A stretch of 64,000 nucleotides of DNA from contig NZ_DFQV01000017.1 in NCBI RefSeq assembly GCF_002377945.1, positions 95,669 to 159,668 on the forward strand. Reading direction: 5' to 3'. The notes beneath the pieces are model-generated. The model made no database searches. It was not told the origin of the DNA and was given only the letters and a program-made list of their open reading frames with translations. Origin of the DNA: Psychrobacter sp. UBA3480. GTDB lineage: Bacteria; Pseudomonadota; Gammaproteobacteria; Pseudomonadales; Moraxellaceae. Below, one piece after another: positions 8,389 to 16,998 of this stretch. The position numbers were made by a program, and so were the translations under genes. The number at the start of each line of letters is the position of its first letter. Position 1 is the first letter of the stretch.

Positions 8389-9474
8389 ATGTTCTCATCA
8401 ACTAAGCTTACTTCTACCAAGACTGGTGCTACCAAAACCAGCACAGCGATAGATAACTCATCTTCAGCAGATGGTCAGTATTCAGCCGCTGCACAAGGTC
8501 AGTTGGCAAAGCTTTGGGCATGGATAGCTGCCCATCCAAAATCCATAGCAGCTATTATTCTACTTATCTCGATGACCTTGTTTATGACACTCAATGTCAA
8601 TGGCTATTGGGACTTTGCGCTACCGTTACGCGGCAAAAAACTGCTGGCACTGATAGTGGTTGGCTATGCGATTGGCGTGTCGACGTTACTGTTTCAGACG
8701 TTGACTCACAATCCAATCCTAACGCCCTCCCTACTCGGGTTTGATTCACTCTATGTTCTGTTGCAGAGCTTACTGGTTTTCTTTTTAGGTGCGATTAGCT
8801 TTACCAGTCTCGATCCTATTGCCAAGTTCACGCTAGAGATTGTTCTGATGTTTGGGGCATCTTTATTATTGTTTAAGTTATTATTTTCTAAAAGCAGTCA
8901 GGATCTGACGCGGCTAATATTGGTGGGCGTTATCTTTGGTGTGTTGTTTCGCAGCTTATCAGCACTTATTGCACGGCTGATTAATCCTGATGATTTTGTG
9001 GTTGTACAGTCTGCTAGCTACGCGCAGTTCAACACAGTCAACCCTCAGCTACTAGGTATCAGCTTATTTATCTGTGTCATCACCGCGATATTTGTATGGC
9101 GCTGGCGTTACCAGTGCGATGTGTTGATGCTCGGACAAGCGCAGGCCGTCAACCTTGGTATCAACTATCAACGTTTAGCATTTGGTCTATTAACTGTCAT
9201 TGCTGTATTGGTTGCCACGGCCACTGCTCTGGTCGGTCCAGTGACTTTCTTTGGTCTATTGGTTTGCGCATTGACCAATCGTATCGCGCGACATATGTAT
9301 CACACTGAGCGGCTGATATTGGTCAGCTTGGTCGCTATGATTTGCTTAGTGCTGGGTCAGACTATCTTTGAGCAAGTGCTAGATATGGCAGGCGTATTGT
9401 CCGTCGTGATAGAGCTAGCAGGTGGATTGATGTTCTTAGCATTGATATTTATGTCTCAACGCCGTTCGTTATAA
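8389..9474 (+). CDS. Siderophore ABC importer permease 2 (FecCD family, FatC/VctG type)
   Basis: Second permease half of the importer, 361 residues. After a polar N-terminal tail of about 45 residues come repeated hydrophobic helices. Diagnostic parts are LPLRGKKLLALIVVGYAIGVSTLLFQTLTHN (read in two blocks), LTPSLLGFDSLYVLLQ, LLGQAQAVNLGI-like and ALVGPVTFFGLLVCALTNRIA near residue 285. A Shine-Dalgarno-like AGGA lies before the ATG. The two permeases are of different sequence, as in FatC/FatD and VctD/VctG pairs, and should form a heterodimer. The intergenic gap of 96 bp holds no evident terminator. Confidence 0.87.
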   Translation: MFSSTKLTSTKTGATKTSTAIDNSSSADGQYSAAAQGQLAKLWAWIAAHPKSIAAIILLISMTLFMTLNVNGYWDFALPLRGKKLLALIVVGYAIGVSTLLFQTLTHNPILTPSLLGFDSLYVLLQSLLVFFLGAISFTSLDPIAKFTLEIVLMFGASLLLFKLLFSKSSQDLTRLILVGVIFGVLFRSLSALIARLINPDDFVVVQSASYAQFNTVNPQLLGISLFICVITAIFVWRWRYQCDVLMLGQAQAVNLGINYQRLAFGLLTVIAVLVATATALVGPVTFFGLLVCALTNRIARHMYHTERLILVSLVAMICLVLGQTIFEQVLDMAGVLSVVIELAGGLMFLALIFMSQRRSL

Positions 9475-9551
9475 CTACTTAGCTGACATTGTTTATTTAG
9501 CTGATGCTGTTGATAGAGAAAACCCTAAGACTTTTTTAAATAAGACTGACT

Positions 9552-10322
9552 ATGATTAAACTGAATAATATCTCTCACCATATTGGCAAACAGCAAATCT
9601 TGCATGACATTACGTTGTCCCTCCCAACGGCGCAGGTGATTGCTTTGATTGGGCCTAACGGTGCTGGGAAGTCTACGTTGTTTTCTGTCATGGCCCGTTT
9701 GCAGCCGCTACAATCTGGGCAGGTGAGCTTCGCTGTAGATAATGAGGAACGTGATATTGTCAGCTGTCAGGCGCGGACGCTGGCCAAGACGGTCGCGATG
9801 CTCGGGCAAGACAACCATGTACAAGGACGCCTGCGCGTACATGAGCTACTGATGTTTGGTCGTTACCCTTATCATCAAGGACAACCGACCGCCGACGATC
9901 AGCAAAAAATACAGGAAATCCTCGAGCGCTTTGAGCTTGAGCCACTTGCCGAGCGCTTCTTGTCAACGCTATCGGGTGGACAGCGACAGCGCGTGCTAAT
10001 AGCCATGATTGTCTGCCAAGATACGCCCTATCTATTGCTCGATGAGCCACTGAACAACCTAGATATGTATCATGCTGGTCGACTCATGCGTGAGCTACGC
10101 CAGCTTAGCCATAATCAGCAAAAAACCGTGGTGATCGTCCTGCATGATATCAACCAAGCGGCACAGTTTGCAGATACTGTGGTTACGATGAAAGCAGGAG
10201 AAGTGACCGCTGTAGGTCGTCCTGCTGATGTTATTACTCAAGAGACGATGAAAGATTTATACAACGTCGATGTCACTGTCCTAAGTCATCAGGGTCGTCC
10301 AGTGATTGTTGATACGGTTTAA
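9552..10322 (+). CDS. Siderophore ABC importer ATPase (FatE/VctC type)
   Basis: Cytoplasmic ATPase of the iron-siderophore importer, 256 residues. Walker A GPNGAGKST (about 34-42), Q-loop AMLGQDNH, ABC signature LSGGQRQR (about 140-147), Walker B YLLLDEP, D-loop NNLDMY and H-loop VLHDINQAA are all intact. The sequence is of the FecE/FepC/YclP class used for siderophores, haem and cobalamin. It closes the four-gene importer set and converges on the PepSY gene. Confidence 0.9.
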   Translation: MIKLNNISHHIGKQQILHDITLSLPTAQVIALIGPNGAGKSTLFSVMARLQPLQSGQVSFAVDNEERDIVSCQARTLAKTVAMLGQDNHVQGRLRVHELLMFGRYPYHQGQPTADDQQKIQEILERFELEPLAERFLSTLSGGQRQRVLIAMIVCQDTPYLLLDEPLNNLDMYHAGRLMRELRQLSHNQQKTVVIVLHDINQAAQFADTVVTMKAGEVTAVGRPADVITQETMKDLYNVDVTVLSHQGRPVIVDTV

Positions 10323-10350
10323 TGACTGGTTATATTCAAGTACGCAATAA

Positions 10351-10400
10351 AAAACTCAATATATTATTAGCACATTGGTACTAGCAATATATTGAGCATA
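10351..10400 (-). terminator. Hairpin terminator between convergent genes
   Basis: Arms CTCAATATATT (10355-10365) and AATATATTGAG (10386-10396) are perfectly complementary over 11 bp. Read on the minus strand a run of T follows, so it suits the end of the PepSY gene; the stem is AT-rich and moderate in strength. Confidence 0.5.
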
Positions 10401-10420
10401 TTAATTTTATATCTTAATAT

Positions 10421-11755
10421 CTATTTAAGTTTTTGTGATGCTTTAAGTCGCTGCTGTCGACCTTTCCACCATAAATAGACGCCGGTAATGGACAACACTG
10501 TCACAGCCAAACCTACCAGTGCTAAAAATATTTGATACAGTAAGTGACCGATGCCATGGCCAATATGACCCATATGTAAAGTCATCAACCAATTGTTTGT
10601 TTTGCTACCAAATGATGAGTTTTGATAGCCAAAATTCACCTGTTCAACGCTACCCGTTTTTGCATTGACTGTGATGGATGATGCACCGCCTTTTTTACCA
10701 ATGTCCTTATCTGTCTTAAAGCGCAGCTGCCATTGACCCTCATCTTCAATCCAGCGTATGCCTAAAAACTCCCGTACTATCATGTCCTTGCTTTGGGCAG
10801 CGATGTTTGCCTGCTGACTTAAATAAGCAATGCTATTGGCTTTGTTGACCACATCAACAGCCTCGACATCGACATCTTCATTGTTTACAGCCTTAACCCT
10901 ATTCGCTGTTTCTGCACCAGACGCCTGCTCAGCTTTTTCTGATGGCTTTCTTGATTTCTCCTGTCTTTCACCTCTTTCCTCGAGTCCTACGACAGCGTAC
11001 ATCACAGGTTGATAGACCTCTCTTAGGTTAAAACCAACACTCGACCACGCGATGACAAACAAGATCCCCCAAAGCCATAGCCCAAAGGCATGGTGTAGAT
11101 CATAATTCAATTTAAACATATTACTTTTAGTACGGATTTTCCACACTGGTAACCAGCGTTTAAAAAATGAGGCACGTTTTTTAGGCGAGGTTTGGTTCTG
11201 TGCTTTTTTCTTGATCGCTCTAGGAAACGTTAAGTAAAAGCCAATAAAGCAATTAATCGTCCACACGAGCGCGACAATCCCTAGTAGCAATTTTCCAATA
11301 TCACCCAGTAATAAATCGCGATGCAACCAAAACACTTTCCACATGGTGTTGCGCCATGCCCACTCATCTCTATCACGAGTACCAATGATATCGCCAGTAT
11401 AAGGGTGGACATAAACTTGTTGAAACGGTGCTTTTGGTTGGTTTTGGGCGGCTTTTCCTCGTGCTCTATCTACCGAAAATACAGCCGACCTCTCTGCTGC
11501 TATCGAGGTTGGCATGCTAGAAAAAGCATATTGAGGGTACGCACTGATGACCTTGTCATGAAGCTCGGCAATAGGCAGATGTGATGCGCTTTGTTTCTCA
11601 ACCTGAGCCAGTTTATGGTTGAAGACATCGTCTAGCTCGTCATGAAATGCCAATAACGTGCCAGTAATACCAGTGATAATTAAAAAAGCTGCCATGGCAA
11701 GCCCAGTATAACGGTGAATCCATAGGCAAGCTTGACGAGGATTGAATGAAATCAT
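10421..11755 (-). CDS. PepSY-domain transmembrane protein (PiuB-like)
   Basis: Inner-membrane protein of 444 residues. It has a first helix after RYTGLAMAAFLIITGITGTLLAF with HDELDDVFN, a periplasmic PepSY region containing HPYTGDIIG and RDEWAWRNTMWKVFWLHRDLLLG, a second helix with LVWTINCFIGFYLTFPR, a cytoplasmic basic loop, LHHAFGLWLWGILFVIAWSS, and a last helix ending TGVYLWWKGRQQR. Paired histidines in the helices (LHRDL, LHHAFG, LHMGHIGHGIGH) suggest haem or metal handling. Such proteins accompany siderophore receptors and are suspected to reduce ferric siderophores; this role is inferred from the neighbouring receptor and importer. A charged low-complexity stretch (about 250-290) is unusual. 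Confidence 0.85.
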   Translation of the reverse strand: MISFNPRQACLWIHRYTGLAMAAFLIITGITGTLLAFHDELDDVFNHKLAQVEKQSASHLPIAELHDKVISAYPQYAFSSMPTSIAAERSAVFSVDRARGKAAQNQPKAPFQQVYVHPYTGDIIGTRDRDEWAWRNTMWKVFWLHRDLLLGDIGKLLLGIVALVWTINCFIGFYLTFPRAIKKKAQNQTSPKKRASFFKRWLPVWKIRTKSNMFKLNYDLHHAFGLWLWGILFVIAWSSVGFNLREVYQPVMYAVVGLEERGERQEKSRKPSEKAEQASGAETANRVKAVNNEDVDVEAVDVVNKANSIAYLSQQANIAAQSKDMIVREFLGIRWIEDEGQWQLRFKTDKDIGKKGGASSITVNAKTGSVEQVNFGYQNSSFGSKTNNWLMTLHMGHIGHGIGHLLYQIFLALVGLAVTVLSITGVYLWWKGRQQRLKASQKLK

Positions 11756-11845
11756 TAGTGTTGGTTCTTTGTCATATGTTGTTTTGGTAGGTACTTATCA
11801 GTTAATACATTATTATTGTTATAGCCAATGTAAAAGCTAATAGGC

Positions 11846-11881
11846 AATAAAAAGCCAGCTCCCGTGTAAGACAGCTGACTT
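11846..11881 (-). terminator. Terminator after the TonB-dependent receptor gene
   Basis: On the minus strand AGTCAGCT and AGCTGGCT pair around an 11-12-nt loop, followed by TTTTTATT. It lies 37 bp after the receptor stop, before the PepSY gene on the same strand. Confidence 0.6.
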
Positions 11882-11917
11882 TATAAGTACGATTAGACTT
11901 AAATTCGATAAGCTAGA

Positions 11918-13990
11918 TTAGAACTGATAAGTTAAAGACGTTTTGATATTACGTCCCATTTCAAAATCAGTATAGTCATCATCGATAGAGTTACGCGATG
12001 CATGGCTTGCATAAGTCTCATCAAAGATGTTGTATACACCTAATGTGGCTTTTAAACCTTCGATTTGAGTTGGCGTGTAAGTCATAAAGATATCGTGCAC
12101 GTCATAGCCTGGTTTTTCGTTGTCATCATCAGCAGTATTCGGTGTCACATCGGCGACATAAGTGCTGCGCCAGCCAAGTTCGGTAGTGTTGGTTGGAGAG
12201 TAACCCAAGTTGATCATATACTTGTCGCCAGACTCAGAGCCACTACCGCTGACAGAAGAGATATTGTAACCCGTATCCTCGCCTTTGCTACGTGCACGAG
12301 CATAGCTTAGACCCATGTTGAAGTTATCTGCTCGATAGTCGGCTGATAGCTCTACACCTTTGATTTTGAAATCTTCGTCATTATTAATGACACCTTGGCA
12401 GCTACCGTTTAATTGTCCAGTTGCACAATCTAAACCAACTCTACCATTGCCTGCACGTACAAACTCAATATAGTTTTCGATATTGGTTTCAAAGTACTTA
12501 GCACTTAATTTTAAAGAGTCATCAGCCATAGTCAGACCACGCAGCGTTGTAGCAATACCGACTTCTGCATTGTCACCTTCTTCTGCTTTTAGGTCATTGT
12601 TCACATACGTATCAGCGCCATCGGTGTTAAAAATCGTTTGGCTAAGATCTGGACCATTAAATAACTGAGTATAGCTTGCAAATAGCTGGGTGCGCGGTGC
12701 AATCTCATAGCTAGCAGCCAATGCGCCAACGACATTGTCATAAGTCTTGCCAGCCGATACATACTCTGGAGACTCATAACGGTCATAACGGACGCCTGGC
12801 GTTAAGCTAAGCTTACCCATTTGCCATTGGTCTTCTAGATACACAGAAGTATTGGTTGCCTCATCAGTGCTCGCATTACCAAAGTCACGTGTCATCTCAG
12901 ATTCTTTTTTGTAATGCTCAATCCCAGCGATTAACTTATGAACCCCTGGCACACCATTGATGATACTGCTATCGATGATACTGGTGTTTTGTACTTTTGC
13001 GCCTGTGGTTTGGACTTCTGCATCAAACTCAAACCCGGGTACGCCATCAGAGTTACGCAAAATCTGCGTGCTGGTCTGATATACATTGGCGTCTACATTG
13101 ACCAATTGGTTGGTAGGATTGTAAGCATAGTCAAGCGCATAGGTACCGCGTTTGACTTCCTGCGGGATGATTGGGTTCCAGCCACCAGCAGGAAAATCTG
13201 GACGTAATGGGAACTTGCCTTTGTTTTCGGTACGGCTAAAGCTAGCGCCTACATGATGATCACTACCGACATAAGCACCAGCTTTTAATAGGATGTTTTC
13301 GCCTTCGCTGTCTTCCGTTTGGATTTTACGGCCTTTACCGTCTTCACCAGCATCCGCATTGCGTTTGCCATAATAAGCCAGTAAATCAATATTTTCTGTT
13401 GGCGCACCATATACAGTGGCAGAAGTTAGCAGTTCATCATTGTTGCTAGCATAACCTGTATGCAGCTTAGCACCTACCTTTTGACCTGGCTTGAGTAAAT
13501 CTGCCGCGTCGACTGTCTCAAAAGCAACCGCACCGCCGATAGCATCATTGCCTAGCGTCACTGAGTTATTGCCCACTGATACTTCTGCTTGTTTTAACAG
13601 ATCTGGATCAATAGTGACGTCACCCATATGGTAGAACAACGCGCCTTCTTGACGTGCGCCATCAATCGTTACTTTTAGATTGGTATCATCAAGACCACGT
13701 ACACGAATACGTTGGTTGACCGATGAGGTACCGCCTACGCTTACCCCTGGCACAACGTCCAGAAAATCGCTCAAATGGCTGGCTTGTGCAGCTGGGGTGT
13801 AGTCATCTATGTAGACAGAGTCTTCTTGTACAGCGTCACGTACTGAGCTATTTGCTGTTACAGTGATAGTCTGCAATGTCGTGTTTGGCGTATCTGCTGC
13901 CGTTGCAGCGCTGGCAGCTTGCGTCCACAATACAGCAGCGACACCGATAGACAATACTGTCAATTGACTAGATAACTTTACTTCGCGCAT
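11918..13990 (-). CDS. TonB-dependent outer-membrane receptor, FetA/FrpB-like
   Basis: Outer-membrane gated channel of 690 residues for a ferric siderophore. After a signal peptide ending ASA come the TonB-box region (LQTITVTA), a plug domain with LDVVPGVSVGG, QRIRVRGLDDTNLKVTIDG, LFYHMGDVTIDPDLLKQ and GGAVAFETVDAADLLK, and a 22-strand-type barrel ending in SLTYQF with C-terminal Phe. The LYHxGxxxxDPxLLK and TVDAxDLLK blocks match neisserial FetA/FrpB, a catecholate receptor, better than haem receptors. ATG 13990 is chosen; an in-frame GTG at 14005 is the alternative. A Fur-like box lies about 150 bp upstream. Substrate is inferred, not shown. Confidence 0.87.
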   Translation of the reverse strand: MREVKLSSQLTVLSIGVAAVLWTQAASAATAADTPNTTLQTITVTANSSVRDAVQEDSVYIDDYTPAAQASHLSDFLDVVPGVSVGGTSSVNQRIRVRGLDDTNLKVTIDGARQEGALFYHMGDVTIDPDLLKQAEVSVGNNSVTLGNDAIGGAVAFETVDAADLLKPGQKVGAKLHTGYASNNDELLTSATVYGAPTENIDLLAYYGKRNADAGEDGKGRKIQTEDSEGENILLKAGAYVGSDHHVGASFSRTENKGKFPLRPDFPAGGWNPIIPQEVKRGTYALDYAYNPTNQLVNVDANVYQTSTQILRNSDGVPGFEFDAEVQTTGAKVQNTSIIDSSIINGVPGVHKLIAGIEHYKKESEMTRDFGNASTDEATNTSVYLEDQWQMGKLSLTPGVRYDRYESPEYVSAGKTYDNVVGALAASYEIAPRTQLFASYTQLFNGPDLSQTIFNTDGADTYVNNDLKAEEGDNAEVGIATTLRGLTMADDSLKLSAKYFETNIENYIEFVRAGNGRVGLDCATGQLNGSCQGVINNDEDFKIKGVELSADYRADNFNMGLSYARARSKGEDTGYNISSVSGSGSESGDKYMINLGYSPTNTTELGWRSTYVADVTPNTADDDNEKPGYDVHDIFMTYTPTQIEGLKATLGVYNIFDETYASHASRNSIDDDYTDFEMGRNIKTSLTYQF

Positions 13991-14134
13991 AACACATTTA
14001 CTCACTTTGTTTACTGTCAGAAATTAGAATTTTTAGAATTATTTTTAAAAGTTATCGTCAAACAACCCTTAAAATAGTGCCTACCAGAAGATGGAATATC
14101 TTGAAAACACTTAACTCATCGTGCGAATAACATG

Positions 14135-14157
14135 ATTAATGTTAATGATAATGATTA
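14135..14157 (-). promoter_or_regulatory. Fur-like box upstream of the siderophore receptor
   Basis: ATTAATGTTAATGATAATGA and the next three bases overlap the Fur consensus; the core AATGATAATGATTA matches AATGATAATCATTA at all but one position. Expected to repress the receptor in iron-rich cells. Seen by eye. Confidence 0.6.
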
Positions 14158-14397
14158 GCGTTTAAATAATGAGAGGCATAATAACGAAGTATTAACACTT
14201 TGGCAATAATTAATATAACAAATTCTCAGTTTTAGCTTTTAATATACTAATAAAGTGCAAAAATGCTTCGATACTAGTTATAAACTTATCATTCAATATA
14301 ATTCTGGCTATGTATTAAGGCTATATATAGTCAGGCGTAGGCGCTTATCACTTCTATAGTAGTCTGATATTAACTTAGCTCATCACTTGTTTTTCTT

Positions 14398-14415
14398 GTA
14401 CTACTGTACTAGAAT
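14398..14415. promoter_or_regulatory. Possible TrpR operator
   Basis: GTACTACTGTACTAGAAT aligns with the E. coli trp operator GTACTAGTTAACTAGTAC at about 13 of 18 positions, including one full ACTAG half-site. It lies 78 bp upstream of a trpR gene, the place expected for autoregulation. Confidence 0.4.
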
Positions 14416-14492
14416 ACTGAAACAAGACAGTTCTCAGCGAAAAATCGCTCAACAAGCGACCTATCTATTTTCTTTGGCTAAGATGACCTATT

Positions 14493-14768
14493 ATGACTAC
14501 CGATCCTTATCAAAGCTTAGTGAAACATTTGACCAACTGTACTGATAGCGCAGATATCGAAAAGCTGCTCAGTGCCTTGCTGACCGATAAGGAACAGCAC
14601 GACATTGCCAATCGTATTCGAATTTTTGACTTGCTAGATCGTGGTAACACCCAGCGTGATATCTCTGAGCAGCTAGGTGTTGGTATCGCCACTGTCTCTC
14701 GCGGTGCCAAGGCCAAGCAAAGCCATGATGTCAGCGCGTTATTGGCCACTCATAGAGACTGCTCTTAA
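14493..14768 (+). CDS. trpR: Trp repressor family regulator
   Basis: Small all-helical DNA-binding protein of 91 residues, the usual TrpR size (about 100). The helix-turn-helix NTQRDISEQLGVGIATVSRG lies at about 53-72, preceded by the helix LLTDKEQHDIANRIRIFDLL. With bound tryptophan such proteins repress tryptophan genes. Its position just upstream of trpE and trpG on the same strand, and an operator-like palindrome before it, fit an autoregulated trpR-trpE-trpG operon. The TrpR/YerC family also contains proteins not tied to tryptophan; the context argues for true TrpR. Confidence 0.88.
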   Translation: MTTDPYQSLVKHLTNCTDSADIEKLLSALLTDKEQHDIANRIRIFDLLDRGNTQRDISEQLGVGIATVSRGAKAKQSHDVSALLATHRDCS

Positions 14769-14853
14769 CCCTTTGAACGACAGTATTTAGCTTTTTACTG
14801 ACGAAACTTATACTTATTAATCAACACATATTTGAACCATTTCGGACTTTGTT

Positions 14854-16272
14854 ATGACCTCTAGTACTCGCACACAGACCAAACCTGCTCCTATCGATAT
14901 CCCGAGCAAACCACAACGTATCAAACTGACGCAAGATATCGATTTTTTTGCATTATTCAAACGTATCGAAAGCGCGTTTGATACCTGTTACTTACTCGAA
15001 TCATTGGGCGAAGACAGCCATATCTCGCGCCATCATGCGATCGGCTTTGACCCTGTGACGACTATCGCCGCATTAGATCGCAAAACGCTTGCGATTACCG
15101 ATAATAAAACCGCTGAGACAAGCCATTATCAAACCGACAATCCTTATCAGCTACTGCGCGACATAACGCCGCAGCATGTCATCGCCCGTGACCAAAGCGG
15201 CGGTCTGGTCGGGTATTTGGGTTATGACTGCGTGAACTTCTTTGAACCTAGTCTCAATGCAAAAGCCAGCGAAGACTTTGAACCATTTAAGTTTGGCGTG
15301 TATCTAGATGGGTTGACCCTAGATAAGATGACTGGGGAAATCTTTTATTTTTATTACCCAACTGCTCAGCAAGAAAACCGTATCGAGCAAATCAAAGCCC
15401 TACTCGATGAGCCAACGCCTAGCTATGAAGCGCCTAAAGTTGAATTTTTAGGTGATGGCATGAGCCAAGAAGAGCATGCCAATGTCGTCATGCAAGTCAA
15501 AGAAGACATCATCGCTGGGCGTATCTTTCAGTGCGAAGTAGGCTTTAAATCTAAGTATCGCATTACCGGTGACAAGATGCCGATTTATGAAAAGCTGCGC
15601 GCTGTCAATCCATCACCGCATATGTATTTTATGAAATTTGCCCAGCAGTGCATCATTGGTGCTTCGCCTGAGCTGTTATTCCGCTTGCGTCAAGGTGAAA
15701 TGGAAACCTATCCGCTCGCAGGAACGGCTAAACGCGGCGTCGATGTGATAGAGGATCGTAAGCTTGCCCGCGCCTTGCTCAACGATGACAAAGAGATTGC
15801 CGAGCACAATATGCTGGTCGATTTACATCGCAATGATATTGGCCGTGTGGCACGATTTGGTACGGTAAAAGTCCGTAGCCTGATGGATATCAAGCGCTTC
15901 TCTCACGTACAGCACATTTCTTCTGAAATCGTTGGTATCTTGCATCCTAACGAAGACATGTTTAGTGCCCTTGCTAGCAATTTCCCTGCTGGGACGCTAT
16001 CAGGCGCACCTAAAGTAGAAGCCATTAAAGTGATTAATGAGCTAGAGCCAGATGGTCGCGGGGCTTACGGCGGTGCATTAGGCTCGTTCAATTTTAATGG
16101 TGATTGTATCTTCGCCATTCCTATTCGCAGCCTCTTTATCAGTGGCGAGTCTGCCTATGCTCAAACTTGCGGCGGTAACGTTTATGACTCAAACCCAGCC
16201 GATGAATACTTAGAGATTCAGCGTAAACTGTCGGCGATGAAAGTCGTGTTAGACAGCTTTATGCAATCATAA
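14854..16272 (+). CDS. trpE: Anthranilate synthase component I
   Basis: Converts chorismate to anthranilate with ammonia from TrpG, the first step of tryptophan synthesis. The 472-residue protein has an N-terminal regulatory domain with CYLLESLGED, the LLES motif of tryptophan feedback, and a catalytic chorismate-binding domain with IIGASPELLFRL, TYPLAGTAKRG, LVDLHRNDIGRVA, HVQHISSEIVG and FPAGTLSGAPKVEA. The Ala in PLAGT marks TrpE; PabB has Lys there (PIKGT). It starts 85 bp after trpR and is followed 72 bp later by trpG. A para-aminobenzoate role is the less likely alternative. Confidence 0.88.
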   Translation: MTSSTRTQTKPAPIDIPSKPQRIKLTQDIDFFALFKRIESAFDTCYLLESLGEDSHISRHHAIGFDPVTTIAALDRKTLAITDNKTAETSHYQTDNPYQLLRDITPQHVIARDQSGGLVGYLGYDCVNFFEPSLNAKASEDFEPFKFGVYLDGLTLDKMTGEIFYFYYPTAQQENRIEQIKALLDEPTPSYEAPKVEFLGDGMSQEEHANVVMQVKEDIIAGRIFQCEVGFKSKYRITGDKMPIYEKLRAVNPSPHMYFMKFAQQCIIGASPELLFRLRQGEMETYPLAGTAKRGVDVIEDRKLARALLNDDKEIAEHNMLVDLHRNDIGRVARFGTVKVRSLMDIKRFSHVQHISSEIVGILHPNEDMFSALASNFPAGTLSGAPKVEAIKVINELEPDGRGAYGGALGSFNFNGDCIFAIPIRSLFISGESAYAQTCGGNVYDSNPADEYLEIQRKLSAMKVVLDSFMQS

Positions 16273-16344
16273 CGGATACCAAACGTACTGCATAAATTGA
16301 CCATATTTTACCTAGCACTATTTTTACAAAAGAGTTTATGACCC

Positions 16345-16992
16345 ATGAATGTTTTAATTATCGATAACTACGACTCGTTTACCTTCAATCTCTACCAATA
16401 CGTGGGCGAGATTCTCCAAACCTTAGACAGTGATGAAGAAACCAGCGTCATCGTTAAACGCAATAATGAGATTACTTTAGCAGACGTAGAAGCGATGAAT
16501 CTTGATAGAATCATCATTTCACCTGGCCCTGGCTCCCCTGATGATCCGGCGTACTTTGGTATCTGTAGCGAGGTCATTGAAACACTAGGCAAAACTGTGC
16601 CGCTATTAGGTGTCTGCTTGGGTATGCAAGGCATTGCTCATGTATTTGGCGGTGACGTGGTACGCGCCAGTGTGCCGATGCATGGTAAGGTCTCATCAAT
16701 TCGCCATGATAATTCAGGTATTTATCAAGGCTTACCACAAGAGCTTGAGATCATGCGCTATCACTCACTGGTGGTAAAAGCCGACACCATCCCAAGCTGT
16801 CTGACAATTACCTCGGTAGTCGCTAATGACAGCCGTTCTGAATTAAGCTTTGCTGAGTCAGCATTGACTGGTGATGAAATTATGGGACTAGCGCACAAAG
16901 AGTACCCAATACAAGGCGTACAGTTTCACCCTGAATCGTTTGCTACTGAAGGTGCTAAACGATTGCTGAGTAACTTTTTGCTGCAGGTATAA
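16345..16992 (+). CDS. trpG: Anthranilate synthase component II (glutamine amidotransferase)
   Basis: Class I glutamine amidotransferase of 215 residues that feeds ammonia to TrpE, and in many bacteria also to PabB. It has NYDSFTFNL at the N-terminus, the oxyanion region SPGPGSPDD, nucleophile Cys91 in GVCLGMQ, and the His/Glu pair in VQFHPESFATEGA. The order trpR-trpE-trpG is unbroken on one strand. An ATG seven bases upstream is out of frame. A 206-codon gene of unknown function begins only 6 bp after its stop, so the transcript probably continues. Confidence 0.92.
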   Translation: MNVLIIDNYDSFTFNLYQYVGEILQTLDSDEETSVIVKRNNEITLADVEAMNLDRIIISPGPGSPDDPAYFGICSEVIETLGKTVPLLGVCLGMQGIAHVFGGDVVRASVPMHGKVSSIRHDNSGIYQGLPQELEIMRYHSLVVKADTIPSCLTITSVVANDSRSELSFAESALTGDEIMGLAHKEYPIQGVQFHPESFATEGAKRLLSNFLLQV

Positions 16993-16998
16993 ACCTAT

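Larger units (their letters stand above)
13991..14492. other. 502-bp region between divergent receptor and trp genes
   Basis: Contains a Fur-like box (14135-14157) serving the minus-strand receptor and a TrpR-operator-like palindrome (14398-14415) serving trpR. The rest is AT-rich, with no gene or repeat seen. Confidence 0.6.

Noticed and set aside
12065-12310. Open frames opposite the TonB-dependent receptor gene
   Set aside because: They are antisense shadows of a gene with clear domain structure and have no family features of their own.
13991-14005. Upstream GTG start for the receptor
   Set aside because: It would add MSKCV before a normal signal peptide; the ATG at 13990 gives a typical one.
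14854-16272. Assignment as PabB instead of TrpE
   Set aside because: The PLAGT motif lacks the Lys of PabB, the LLES feedback motif is present, and trpR and trpG are adjacent.
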